A stretch of DNA of 64,000 nt from the NCBI GenBank assembly GCA_964473555.1, contig CAYYPL010000005.1, positions 154,202 to 218,201 on the forward strand. The letters are read 5' to 3'. The DNA comes from UBA11400 sp964473555. Its GTDB lineage: Bacteria > Bacteroidota > Rhodothermia > Balneolales > HLUCCA01. The position numbers and the translations under genes are program-made. Below, piece by piece: positions 49,031-58,289 of this stretch; within the stretch, counting starts at the first letter, position 1; each line of letters opens with the position of its first letter. The notes beneath the pieces are model-generated. The model was not told the DNA's origin, searched no databases, and worked only from the letters and a program-made list of their open reading frames with translations.

Positions 49031-50541
49031 ACAGCGATATGTTGCGCATTGAAGTCCGGGAGTCGGTAGCACGCAATATGTCGGTCATGTTTGGTGCTCA
49101 GGTGGTTACTTGGGGATCCAGTTTCATGTTGTTGTACTTTTTGCCACGTTATCTGGGACCCGAAGACTTTGGTCGACTCTATCTGGCCCTGTCTGTAAAA
49201 ATGATCCTGGGATTATTGGTGGATTTTGGGGGTAACTATCTCATTCCAAAGGAAGTAGCAAGATCTGAATCAAATGGTGCAAAAATGTTAAGCAGCTATA
49301 TCCTTTTCAGGATTGCATTATGGGTACTTTCCTTAGGATTGGTTTTACTGTTTTCACAGGTTATGGGTTATTCAGAGCACGTACATGTACTTATATTGAT
49401 TCTGATTGTGGGCAAACTTTGGGAGGGTGGAACAACCGCGCTGGGAGCCTATTTTGAGGGCATTGAGAAGATGGAGTATCCATCTATTGGAAAGATAGTT
49501 GAAAAAGTCTTTGTGGCATGTGTTGCCAGTGCAGCACTGATACTTGGTGCAGATTCGGTTGGAGTGGCAGTGATTATTACTATCGGGGCGCTGTTGAATC
49601 TGATAGTTATTTATGCGTTTTCAAAACGTTTAGTCAGGATAAGCTATGTGTTTGATCCCGAAATCTTTTCACTGTTTCGGTCCGGGTTGCCTTTTTTTCT
49701 GTTTTCCTTGTTCTCGGTGATCTACTATCGGATTGATGCGATTATGCTCTCTTCACTCACAAATGAAGAGGTTACAGGGTGGTATGGTGGTGCTTTTCGC
49801 TTTTTTGATATGGTGATGGTACTTCCTCTCCTGTTCAAAACGGCAATATTTCCAGTTTTCTCCAAATTATGGAATAATACCAAGGGTCTGCTCGAAAGTA
49901 CCATTGCTCACAGTTTGCGACTCATGATCCTTATGGCTATCCCTGCAGCTATGTTGGTTTGCGTTTTTGCAAGACCGATTATTGGGTTTTTCATGGGTCT
50001 GGATGAATACGAGCCATCTATCGTGATTCTACAAATCTTTGCCCTGAGTGTCCCATTTATTTTTATGGACATCATATTGGGAAGTGCTTTGATGGGTGCA
50101 GCAAACAGGCAAAAATCATGGGCTTTAACAGGTTTAGCTGCGATTTTCATCAACATTTCAATCAACTTTGTGCTGATTCCGCATACTCAGGAAGTATACC
50201 AGAATGGTGGTATAGGCGCAGCTGTTGCGACGCTTTTCACCGAAGTCTTTGTAATGATTTCCGCCATTTGGTTGCTTCCAAAAGACTACCTGAAATCGTT
50301 CAAATTTCATTATTTCCTGAAACCTACGCTGGCAACGGTATTTATGTCTGTTCCATTAGCACTTTTATTGCTGTTCACCAATGTATACTGGATGATAGTC
50401 CTCCTGTTCGCGGTGATCTTGTATATAACTGGATTATTTGTTCTTAACGCATTCGACAGTAAAGAACGATTAATCCTGACCGAATTCATCGCGAATCACA
50501 TCGCCAATGTATCATCCCGAACCAGAAAAAGGAAACTATGA
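49027..50541 (+). CDS. Wzx-like polysaccharide flippase
   Basis: This 504-aa MATE/MOP-superfamily protein has about 12-14 hydrophobic helices. It starts SVARNMSVMFGAQVVTWGSS and contains YFLPRYLGPEDFGRLYLALS, the typical first-helix motif of oligosaccharide flippases. It moves the lipid-linked repeat unit across the inner membrane. It is coupled at both ends by ATGA overlaps. Confidence 0.9.
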   Translation: MNSDMLRIEVRESVARNMSVMFGAQVVTWGSSFMLLYFLPRYLGPEDFGRLYLALSVKMILGLLVDFGGNYLIPKEVARSESNGAKMLSSYILFRIALWVLSLGLVLLFSQVMGYSEHVHVLILILIVGKLWEGGTTALGAYFEGIEKMEYPSIGKIVEKVFVACVASAALILGADSVGVAVIITIGALLNLIVIYAFSKRLVRISYVFDPEIFSLFRSGLPFFLFSLFSVIYYRIDAIMLSSLTNEEVTGWYGGAFRFFDMVMVLPLLFKTAIFPVFSKLWNNTKGLLESTIAHSLRLMILMAIPAAMLVCVFARPIIGFFMGLDEYEPSIVILQIFALSVPFIFMDIILGSALMGAANRQKSWALTGLAAIFINISINFVLIPHTQEVYQNGGIGAAVATLFTEVFVMISAIWLLPKDYLKSFKFHYFLKPTLATVFMSVPLALLLLFTNVYWMIVLLFAVILYITGLFVLNAFDSKERLILTEFIANHIANVSSRTRKRKL

Positions 50542-51836
50542 GAATACTATTTGTGACACCGTATAGTCCGGCGAATCCTGTTTTTGGTGGTGCATTGCGC
50601 ATTTATCATGTGTTGGCCCAATTGTGTGCCAATCATGATGTCACGATTGCAGGATTCAGCACTGCTGCTGAGGAACGTAGTTTGATAGGACAATTTCCAA
50701 GCCTAACGGGGAAAGCTCATTTTGTGGATTACCCCTATTCAAACAGTTCATTAAGATGGAGGATGATCAAATCCCTGTTCAGTTTTCATAGTAACTGGTA
50801 TCACCTTACCCGATCTGAAACGCTTCAGAATAAACTCGATGAACTGTTGGCTGCGCAGACTTTTGACCTGATACTGTGTGAGTTTCCGGTTATGGCAATG
50901 TATTCTTACAAATCCAATGCAATCAAAATCACGGACTGTCACAATGTTGAGTACGACAATTTCAACAGGATGTCCAAGGTTGGGAATATTTTCAAAAAAC
51001 TCTTCTATTTCCTGGAAGCGCGTAAGTTTTTCAAGGAAGAAATCAAAGTATTTGACCAACAAGATGCGTTGTTCGTTACGAGTAAACGGGATATTGAGCT
51101 CATCAATCAGACCAATGAAACGATCTCGAAATATCTCATACCCAACGGGGTAGATACGGACTTTTACAAGCCAGTCCAATCTTGTACCATACCGTTTTCC
51201 ATGATTTTCATCGGAATGATGAAGTATGTACCCAATTATGATGGGATTGAGTTTTTCCTGGATGAAATCTTTCCAAAAATTTTGAAAAAAATTCCTCAGG
51301 CTACGATAACAATTGTAGGAAAGAATCCACCGGAATCTATTACAAGCAGGAGAAGTCAAAACATTATTATAACCGGATTTGTACAAGACACAAGGCCTTT
51401 CATTGAAGAAGCAACTGTTTATGTAGTCCCATTAAGAATGGGTGGTGGAACCCGATTGAAAATTCTGGAAGCATTGGCAGTTAAAAAACCACTGGTTACT
51501 ACTTCGGTTGGATGTGAAGGAATTGATGTCGTGGATCGAAAAGAAGTGATGATAGCTGATCATCCTGCCGAGTTTGCGGCCAGGGTTATCGAACTTTTTG
51601 AGTATCCAGAACGTGGTATCATTTTGGCTGAGAATGGATACGCTCTTGTTATGAACCAGTACCGGTGGGATCAAATAGGTAAGCGTATTGTGCTAGCTAT
51701 TCAGGAGTTGTACTCCGGTAAACGGGATCCAAAAGTAGAAACAGGTTCAGCCAAGTACGATGCAGCAGCTTTTAAAGACAGCAAGATGAACGTATTAAAC
51801 CAACACCTCAAGGGATTAACATGTCTAAAACAATAA
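50538..51836 (+). CDS. GT4-family glycosyltransferase
   Basis: This 432-aa GT-B fold protein has an N-terminal PYSPANPVFGGALRIYHV loop and a C-terminal nucleotide-binding domain with PNGVDTDFYKP, IFIGMMKYVPNYDG, and the EX7E-like VPLRMGGGTRLKILEALAVK. It probably adds a sugar to the lipid-linked repeat unit in the cytoplasm. It overlaps the next gene by 16 bp. Confidence 0.9.
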   Translation: MRILFVTPYSPANPVFGGALRIYHVLAQLCANHDVTIAGFSTAAEERSLIGQFPSLTGKAHFVDYPYSNSSLRWRMIKSLFSFHSNWYHLTRSETLQNKLDELLAAQTFDLILCEFPVMAMYSYKSNAIKITDCHNVEYDNFNRMSKVGNIFKKLFYFLEARKFFKEEIKVFDQQDALFVTSKRDIELINQTNETISKYLIPNGVDTDFYKPVQSCTIPFSMIFIGMMKYVPNYDGIEFFLDEIFPKILKKIPQATITIVGKNPPESITSRRSQNIIITGFVQDTRPFIEEATVYVVPLRMGGGTRLKILEALAVKKPLVTTSVGCEGIDVVDRKEVMIADHPAEFAARVIELFEYPERGIILAENGYALVMNQYRWDQIGKRIVLAIQELYSGKRDPKVETGSAKYDAAAFKDSKMNVLNQHLKGLTCLKQ

Positions 51837-53173
51837 CGAATCAGGCAGAGGTCAAGCACGATGAAACTCCTTCGGAATTTCATTTTACTGATTTGACCGT
51901 TAAAGTTCGAACCGATCAGAAGGATTTGGATTCACTGGAAACCGAATGGAAAAGCTTAACATACAAATCAGATCAACTTCTCTGTATGTCCTATTCCTGG
52001 GTAACATGTTGGTGGAAACATTTCGGACGACATCAAAACAGATCTTTGTATCTGGTAACCGTCTACGACGATTCAAAGCTTGTGGCTATTTTCCCGTTCT
52101 TTAAAGGGTCTACGGTCGTTGGAAAATATATACTACAGGACAGACTTCAACTTTTAGGTAGTGGAGGTAGTCCGAACGAGCAGTTAGGCTTCAACGATGA
52201 TTACGGCATCAGTGATTTTCTGGATCTGATTGTAGATCCCGCATACAACGATGCCGTTGCGAAAGTTTTTGTATCGCAGTTGGATGGGGCCGTCTTTGGA
52301 GGCAATCAAATAACATTTCACCAGGTTAGGGATGATAGTTTCGTTATGAAGTATGTTTATCCTCTTTTAAAAAGAACGAACCGGAAAATACAGTGTGAGA
52401 TAACCGATGTATGTTACTCTGTGAATCTGCATCAGGCAAAAAACTTTACAGATTTCGTGAATTCATCTAAATCAAGTGCCAGACGCAGGTTTCGACAGAC
52501 TTTGAAGTCAAACGGAACTGAGGATGGCTATACCATTGAAGTACCTGAAAACAACGACCATGTGAGTTTAATGATCAGTAATCTGATTTCGTTGCATCAA
52601 CACCGTTGGAATAAGCTGGGTTATCCGGGAGCTTTTCATGACACGAGATTCAAGTCCTTTTTTGAAGAACTCTGTAACACCGCCTACGACGAAGGTAGAC
52701 TTTGGATTAAGCAGACTGTTGATGAATGTGGGGTCTCAGCAGTAAGAATGCTTATCAAGTTCAATGACAGATACTTTGACTACATGAGCGGTTTTGACGA
52801 AGGGAGCATATCATCGAGATACAGACCAGGTATCGGATTGCTTTTAGATGCGGTACAGGATGCGTACAATCAGAATACCAAACATATTGAGTTGATGAGG
52901 GGCGACGAGGGGTACAAGCGAGATTTTTCGAACTCAACATGGGTTAACCGGAAAATGGTAATCCAGGAAAATCTGCAATTTCAAACAGGTTGGGGAGTCT
53001 CTACAACACTCCTTCATTGGATATCTGACGCCATGAAAATTCTAAACCGCGAGAAGATTCTCATTTCAGTTCAGTATCAACAAAATGAATCCTTGAGCGC
53101 CTACTCAAAGTACTTCATTTTCAGGTTCAACACGGTAGTTCGCAAAATGAAAGCGGGTAAAGTTGAGGGTTGA
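51821..53173 (+). CDS. CelD/BcsL-like GNAT acyltransferase
   Basis: This 450-aa protein has the two-lobed GNAT arrangement of the CelD family: PSYSWVTCWWKHFG-like segment near residue 50 (here MSYSWVTCWWKHFG), then KSSARRRFRQTLK and the C-terminal acetyl-CoA-binding half with GVSAVRMLIKFNDRYFDYMSG, PGIGLLLDAVQDAY and FDE. Members of this family are common in exopolysaccharide clusters and are thought to acylate the polymer or precursor. It ends the tightly overlapping operon that started at 45245. Confidence 0.82.
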   Translation: MSKTITNQAEVKHDETPSEFHFTDLTVKVRTDQKDLDSLETEWKSLTYKSDQLLCMSYSWVTCWWKHFGRHQNRSLYLVTVYDDSKLVAIFPFFKGSTVVGKYILQDRLQLLGSGGSPNEQLGFNDDYGISDFLDLIVDPAYNDAVAKVFVSQLDGAVFGGNQITFHQVRDDSFVMKYVYPLLKRTNRKIQCEITDVCYSVNLHQAKNFTDFVNSSKSSARRRFRQTLKSNGTEDGYTIEVPENNDHVSLMISNLISLHQHRWNKLGYPGAFHDTRFKSFFEELCNTAYDEGRLWIKQTVDECGVSAVRMLIKFNDRYFDYMSGFDEGSISSRYRPGIGLLLDAVQDAYNQNTKHIELMRGDEGYKRDFSNSTWVNRKMVIQENLQFQTGWGVSTTLLHWISDAMKILNREKILISVQYQQNESLSAYSKYFIFRFNTVVRKMKAGKVEG

Positions 53174-53308
53174 TCTGTGCAAATATTATACGTTGCAGGG
53201 TTTATTGGGCGCCTCGATTCGCATAAGCGCAATTAGAATCCCAGCGCCATGCACGTTAATCAGCGATAATCCAACAACTGGTTTTCTGTAATCAGTTATC
53301 CCTATTAA

Positions 53309-53325
53309 TTGGCACACTTGTTGCA
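53309..53325 (+). promoter_or_regulatory. sigma-54 promoter
   Basis: TTGGCACACTTGTTGCA matches the -24/-12 consensus TTGGCAC-N5-TTGCA exactly. It lies 49 bp upstream of the ATG of the polysaccharide deacetylase gene at 53374. Confidence 0.85.
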
Positions 53326-53373
53326 GGCACTTGATTCAACCAATATGATAGAATTCGACCAGATAAATCCAAT

Positions 53374-54255
53374 ATGAAAGAGTTAAAGAGAATTCGGAAA
53401 ATCAAAATACTCATGTATCACAGAGTATTACCTGAAAAACCAGCTAAAAACACCAGATGGCACTATGTTACTGTGACCGAGTTTCGTCGGCAGTTAGATT
53501 TGATCGATAAGCTCGGATTTACACCAATAAATTTTTCTGACTATCAATTATCAATCGAAGGCAAGTTAACGCTTCCGGCTAAGCCCATTATGATAACGTT
53601 TGATGACGGATATGTCGATACCCTCGAGAATGCGGTTCCCGTTTTGTTAGAGTATCATATGCGAGCGGTTGTATTTGTAATGGGTAACAGGTCTTTAAAA
53701 AGTGCAATTTGGGACCAAACCGGCGACTCCGATTATTGTCCACTGATGACTGATGAGCAGATTCGAACGGTCCAACAACTTGGATTTGAGATCGGAGCCC
53801 ATTCACTCAATCATTTTGAACTTACCCGGCTTACAGATTTCGATACATTGGTTGAGGTGTACAACTCCAAATTAGCCATTGAACGAATGCTGAATACACG
53901 AATTCAAACCTTCTCTTACCCGTATGGGAGCGTTGATGAACGAGTCAAAAAAGTGGTTGCTGATGCTGGATTCCGATTCGCCTGTGGAGTCTATTCAGGA
54001 TCTTCATATTTCAGTCAGACAAGCATGGATTTCAGGCGAATTGCGGTAAATCAACACACCTCCAGATTGAAATTTTTAATGACCTTGCTGTTTCCATATC
54101 AACATCTGGAATGGTTGTACAATCAAGTTAAATCAGGTGTCAATCCAACCCTTCAGACATATCCCGTTTCAGAGTCAAAATCCTACGCGCAAAACGGGGT
54201 ATCAAGTCAGAAACAGTACGACATCCAGAAATTGTTTAATCCAAACACCTTGTAA
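53374..54255 (+). CDS. polysaccharide deacetylase (NodB domain)
   Basis: This 293-aa protein has the NodB motif 1 ITFDDGYVDT (catalytic and metal Asp), a motif-2-like GAHSLNHFELTRL giving the metal His pair (H-x3-H), and motif 3 SYPYGSVDERV. No signal peptide is visible (starts MKELKRIRKIKILMYHRV), so it may act in the cytosol or be exported differently. It likely removes N-acetyl groups from a sugar of the polymer. It opens a transcription unit with its own sigma-54 promoter and is followed by two glycosyltransferase genes. Confidence 0.88.
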   Translation: MKELKRIRKIKILMYHRVLPEKPAKNTRWHYVTVTEFRRQLDLIDKLGFTPINFSDYQLSIEGKLTLPAKPIMITFDDGYVDTLENAVPVLLEYHMRAVVFVMGNRSLKSAIWDQTGDSDYCPLMTDEQIRTVQQLGFEIGAHSLNHFELTRLTDFDTLVEVYNSKLAIERMLNTRIQTFSYPYGSVDERVKKVVADAGFRFACGVYSGSSYFSQTSMDFRRIAVNQHTSRLKFLMTLLFPYQHLEWLYNQVKSGVNPTLQTYPVSESKSYAQNGVSSQKQYDIQKLFNPNTL

Positions 54256-54264
54256 CCAAAACCT

Positions 54265-55461
54265 ATGAAAACGCTATATATCATTGCAAAAGGGATGGAA
54301 AAACAATCGGATGAAGTCATTCGAGAGTTGGAAAGACAGAATAAAATACCACTTGTGTCATTACTTGAAGATGCACTGTCGGCAGTGGTACTGGATGAGA
54401 GATATCTGTCCGAAAAAACCCCACTCATCAGGAAGGTGTTTTACCGATTTTTATCGGTGAGTACTGCACAGTTTATTGAAGCTCTGTTGATCATGCATCA
54501 TTACGATATCATTCTCTCCCATACCGAGAAAGTCAGTTTTCCACTGGCATTAGCAATGAAATGGCTAAGATCAAAAACGCCACATATCGTCGTATTGTCC
54601 AGAATTACATCCGTTGATCCAAAACGGACGAAACAAAAAATGTGGATCTTCAAAAAGACCAGAAAAAAAGTATTTCGATATCTCATCTGGTCGTCTGTTC
54701 AGCGGAGAATCGCAATTGATCAGTTTGGTGTACCTCCACATAAAATTATTTTATTGAAGAGAGGTATCGATCAGTTGTTTTGGCGTCCCGAAGCGGTAGA
54801 ATCTGATATGATTTGCTCGGTTGGTATGGAAGCACGTGATTATCCTACTTTGGTAGAGGCACTAAGGGGATTGGAATTAAAATGCCACATCGCTGCCGGA
54901 GCTTCCAGGGGCGATATGTTTAAAACCGTTGAACGTTTACTGAACATAGATGACCTTCCTGAAAACATCCAGATTGGGAAAAAAAACTCGGAAGAATTAC
55001 GTGCTCTGTATGCACGGTCACGCTTTACGGTTGTCCCCTTGGTTCCAACTGATTCAGACAATGGGCTAACTACAATTTTGGAATCCATGTCTATGGGAAA
55101 ACCGGTGATCTGTTCAAAAACTGAAGGTCAGGTTGATATTATTCAAGATGGCGTCACTGGAATTTATGTGCCTCAAGGTGATGTCAAGGCACTGCGTGAC
55201 GCCATTTTAATGTTATGGAATGACCCCCAACGATGTGCCCGAATGGGAATTGCTGCCAGAAAGTTTATAGTCGAAACGCATAATCTGGAGCAGTTTGTCC
55301 AAGCAGTTAAGGTAGAAGTCAACAGATCAATCGGTTTGATCGATACGAGTCCTCAAATGGTGGTTTCACCCATAAAACACAACGCTCAGCCCATTCACAT
55401 GGAAGTTGATCAACAGAGCTCAAGACCCAACACCTATGAGTGGGTGAACCCGAAAACATGA
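54265..55461 (+). CDS. GT4-family glycosyltransferase
   Basis: This 398-aa protein is a GT-B glycosyltransferase. Its C-terminal domain has MICSVGMEARDYPTLVEAL, then VVPLVPTDSDNGLTTILESM (donor-binding E-x7-E region) and GKPVICSKTEGQVDII. The N-terminal half is short and unlike the previous GT4. The last 40 residues (Gln/Pro-rich) look unstructured. It starts 10 bp after the deacetylase gene. Confidence 0.83.
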   Translation: MKTLYIIAKGMEKQSDEVIRELERQNKIPLVSLLEDALSAVVLDERYLSEKTPLIRKVFYRFLSVSTAQFIEALLIMHHYDIILSHTEKVSFPLALAMKWLRSKTPHIVVLSRITSVDPKRTKQKMWIFKKTRKKVFRYLIWSSVQRRIAIDQFGVPPHKIILLKRGIDQLFWRPEAVESDMICSVGMEARDYPTLVEALRGLELKCHIAAGASRGDMFKTVERLLNIDDLPENIQIGKKNSEELRALYARSRFTVVPLVPTDSDNGLTTILESMSMGKPVICSKTEGQVDIIQDGVTGIYVPQGDVKALRDAILMLWNDPQRCARMGIAARKFIVETHNLEQFVQAVKVEVNRSIGLIDTSPQMVVSPIKHNAQPIHMEVDQQSSRPNTYEWVNPKT

Positions 55462-55519
55462 TAGGTTCCCAATTCTTTGGTTGCAGTGCTTCAGATATCA
55501 TCCTTCGAAGGAGTACCTT

Positions 55520-56782
55520 ATGATTATTTTTGAAGTTGTATTCCTACTCTTATTGGTCCTTTTTTCACCGCTGGTCATCTATCAGCTCTTTCTGAGTATT
55601 GTGGCTCTGTTTGCCCGTAAGTCAGCGGAATTGAGTTTAACCGAGAAAAAGGTATTTGCCATTGTTGTACCTGCTCATAATGAAGAGAAAATAATCTCAA
55701 AAACGATATACAGTTTATCAGGACTTATTTATCCAAAGAGTAAGTACGATGTTTTCGTAATCGCAGACAACTGTACCGATAACACAGCAGCTTTGGCCAG
55801 GTCACTGGGAACGAATGTGTTAGAACGAACCAATGAACTTGAAACCGGTAAGGGATACGCACTTAGATGGGCGTTCGATTCAATTCTGAATCACACAAAA
55901 AATTATGATGCTCTTATCGTAATTGATGCAGACAGTTTGGTTTCAGGAAACTTTCTGGAAATAATGAATGACTACCTTTCGACAGGGAGCCAGGTGATTC
56001 AGAGCAGTGACCTCGTGTTGTCCACTCCCGGGAACTGGAGTATAGAGGCTACTCGAATCGGATTTCTACTTTATAACTACGTGAAGCCACTTGGTCGTAA
56101 AGTTCTCGGATTATCCATGGGATTACGTGGAAATGGGATGTGTTTTAGTGCCAAAACGCTAACCGACACGCCCTGGCAAGCATGGTCGTTAACGGAAGAT
56201 GTTGAATACGGACTCATTTTACAGCTCAAGGGAATTCACATTGATTTCGCCCCAGAAGCTTTGGTTTACGCACAAATGCCGGTTGAAGCGACACATGCAA
56301 GTTCCCAAAGAGTACGCTGGGAAATGGGCAGATACCAGATAATCAGAGCATATACCTGGAAATTTCTGGTGAAAGCCATTCGTGAGCGATCCATCAAGTA
56401 TATTGATGTTTTTTTGGACCTGATAACCCCACCCTTTGTCAACCTGATATTCGTAATGGCCATCATAACATGTTGTGGTTCTATTCTGTGGATGATCAAT
56501 CTACTCCCTGAATACCTGCTTTTACTTTGGATCGGCTTGTTCTCGATGGGGTTCTTGTATCTGTTCATCGGTCTATTCGTTGGAGGGGCTGACAAAACGT
56601 TATACAAATCGTTGTACAAATTACCCCTGTATCTCTTTTGGAAACTTAAAGTCTATATACAAACCATCAGACATGGCAGACAGAAAGAATGGATTCGTAC
56701 AGAACGTGATTTAGCAACTGAACTCGTTAAAGACCCCTCTGCACCGTCAAAATCGCAAACGATTTACCATGAGAAGCGATGA
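55520..56782 (+). CDS. GT2-family membrane glycosyltransferase
   Basis: I chose the ATG at 55520 (420 aa), which has an AAGGAG site at 55508-55513. One N-terminal TM helix is followed by a GT-A domain: FAIVVPAHNEEKIISKTI, VFVIADNCTDNTAALA, LIVIDADSLVSGNFLE, then the acceptor motif SLTEDVEYGLILQLKG and QRVRWEMGR (the QxxRW motif). Two to three C-terminal TM helices complete a processive-type (chitin/cellulose synthase-like) layout. It is third in the sigma-54-promoted deacetylase operon and is convergent with the next gene. Confidence 0.88.
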   Translation: MIIFEVVFLLLLVLFSPLVIYQLFLSIVALFARKSAELSLTEKKVFAIVVPAHNEEKIISKTIYSLSGLIYPKSKYDVFVIADNCTDNTAALARSLGTNVLERTNELETGKGYALRWAFDSILNHTKNYDALIVIDADSLVSGNFLEIMNDYLSTGSQVIQSSDLVLSTPGNWSIEATRIGFLLYNYVKPLGRKVLGLSMGLRGNGMCFSAKTLTDTPWQAWSLTEDVEYGLILQLKGIHIDFAPEALVYAQMPVEATHASSQRVRWEMGRYQIIRAYTWKFLVKAIRERSIKYIDVFLDLITPPFVNLIFVMAIITCCGSILWMINLLPEYLLLLWIGLFSMGFLYLFIGLFVGGADKTLYKSLYKLPLYLFWKLKVYIQTIRHGRQKEWIRTERDLATELVKDPSAPSKSQTIYHEKR

Positions 56783-56873
56783 TTTTATTAAGATATGGAT
56801 TAAAGAATGGAGGGAATCTAAACGGCAGCGATTATTGTGATCTGGTAGAAGTTCTTGTGGGATCAGAGTGTAT

Positions 56874-58019
56874 TCAAAGAACCCACAGATCCCCATCAAG
56901 CCTTGTCAGAAATGCTCTGCCTGACTGTATTGAGAGCTTTAATGCCAGGTCATCACATTTGATGAGTGTCCACATGCGTGCCGGTAAAGAAATTGATTTT
57001 GTTGTGAATGGGGTCTGAAATTGATTTCGCATGAGTCGACCAGATAACTCAACCCCGCCTTGTGATTGTGCATGCCAACGCAGTGCCTGATACAGATCAG
57101 ATTCAAATCCGGGTAATGAAACAGCTTGAATTACTTCACAAACCCCGTCCTTCTTGGCGAAATAAATGAACCATCCAAACGCTGATGAAGAATCATCAAG
57201 TATGACCATCTTATGAAGAGTTCCGAATCGTGTTTCATTCTCGAGTAAATGAAACTGCCTGGCCAGGTATTGCTCGGTGTAAACAGGGAAAAGATCAAAA
57301 TCGGATTGTATACGATGCATCAAGTCAATCATCATACTTTCTGTAAGTTTCTCGAGTGTATGCTTTGGAGGTTCAATATAGAACCATTGTCCACCGAGTC
57401 TTGACCCGATCACATCAAGATATTTGGCGAGGCTACGAATCATGTTGGCCAATCGAATATTCAAAGTAGACGTGAGCACCATCCGGGCTACAAATGAAAT
57501 CGGTCGTAACGGAATGTTAAAGTAGATACTTTCACCGAGAACAACCTCACCTCCAAGTCGGTCCCATAGTAACCTGGTCGAAGTTGATGAACCATCAGTA
57601 AATGACAAATCTTGTGGACCGGCCAGGAAGTGCTGCAGAAGCCTGATTGGAACCAGTTGTTTTCTACCTAGTTCCGTTGCGAACAAGTGGTGACAGTGAG
57701 CTACTCTAAGAAATCGCTCTTTAAATTGGAATGTAGAATAGTTAACACCCAGAAAGCCAATAATTTGTCCAAATTCTGTTTTACATACCAGCGGTGCACA
57801 ATCTTTGTTTAACTTCTTATTGTCAAAATACAGATCAAGGACTCTGTTTCTGTGTACTTGATGTGTGTAGGCTCTGCTTTTAGGGAAAAACTGCTGTGAA
57901 AGAGTTACGATTTCATCAATATCCTTGAAATCGAGCAGTGAAATATGAACCGAGTGCCTGGAATTTGAAACCAAAATGATGGGACTATAAACTGGTAGGT
58001 ACGACGCAGAGTCTTGCAA
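56874..58019 (-). CDS. GNAT/acyltransferase-like protein of the aminoacyl module
   Basis: This is an about 381-aa protein. The start is uncertain: the only early codons are a TTG at 58019 (35 bp inside the carrier-protein gene) or a TTG at 57974. It has an N-terminal GNAT-like segment (VHISLLDFKDIDEIVTLSQQFFP, GFLGVNYSTFQFKERFLRVA) and a C-terminal half with HKMVILDDSSSAFGWFIYFAK. It is translationally coupled to the stand-alone carrier protein, so it is a good candidate to take the acyl group from the carrier and pass it to the glycan. The family call is tentative. Confidence 0.62.
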   Translation of the reverse strand: MQDSASYLPVYSPIILVSNSRHSVHISLLDFKDIDEIVTLSQQFFPKSRAYTHQVHRNRVLDLYFDNKKLNKDCAPLVCKTEFGQIIGFLGVNYSTFQFKERFLRVAHCHHLFATELGRKQLVPIRLLQHFLAGPQDLSFTDGSSTSTRLLWDRLGGEVVLGESIYFNIPLRPISFVARMVLTSTLNIRLANMIRSLAKYLDVIGSRLGGQWFYIEPPKHTLEKLTESMMIDLMHRIQSDFDLFPVYTEQYLARQFHLLENETRFGTLHKMVILDDSSSAFGWFIYFAKKDGVCEVIQAVSLPGFESDLYQALRWHAQSQGGVELSGRLMRNQFQTPFTTKSISLPARMWTLIKCDDLALKLSIQSGRAFLTRLDGDLWVL

Positions 58020-58245
58020 TTAGGTTAGAAATGGCTGTAACAGATCTGAAATCTTCAAAATCGAGTTCCTGTGGCTCGATTCTAACATGAAAGGTTTCTT
58101 CGAGTGCAACCATCAACATAATCAACGATAAGGAATCGAGTAAGCCCGAATCCATCAAATCGATGTGAGGCTCAATTTTATCCAGCGTCAGTGTCTTGCA
58201 TACTACAGAGGAGATATGGGTACAAAGTGGATTTTGCTGTTCCAT
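57985..58245 (-). CDS. stand-alone acyl/peptidyl carrier protein
   Basis: This 86-aa carrier protein has the phosphopantetheine site DSGLLDSLSLIML with Ser38. The four-helix pattern and acidic nature are typical. It starts 44 bp after the adenylation gene and overlaps the GNAT gene. It would receive an aminoacyl group from the adenylation protein as a thioester. No phosphopantetheinyl transferase is in the window. Confidence 0.9.
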   Translation of the reverse strand: MEQQNPLCTHISSVVCKTLTLDKIEPHIDLMDSGLLDSLSLIMLMVALEETFHVRIEPQELDFEDFRSVTAISNLIARLCVVPTSL

Positions 58246-58289
58246 GGTTTTTCATATCAAGGGGTTTACCAATTATTACTGAAATTGAA

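Noticed and set aside
56779..57018. 79-aa plus-strand ORF after the GT2 gene
   Set aside because: It overlaps the 3' end of the convergent GNAT gene and lacks any recognisable feature; likely a shadow.
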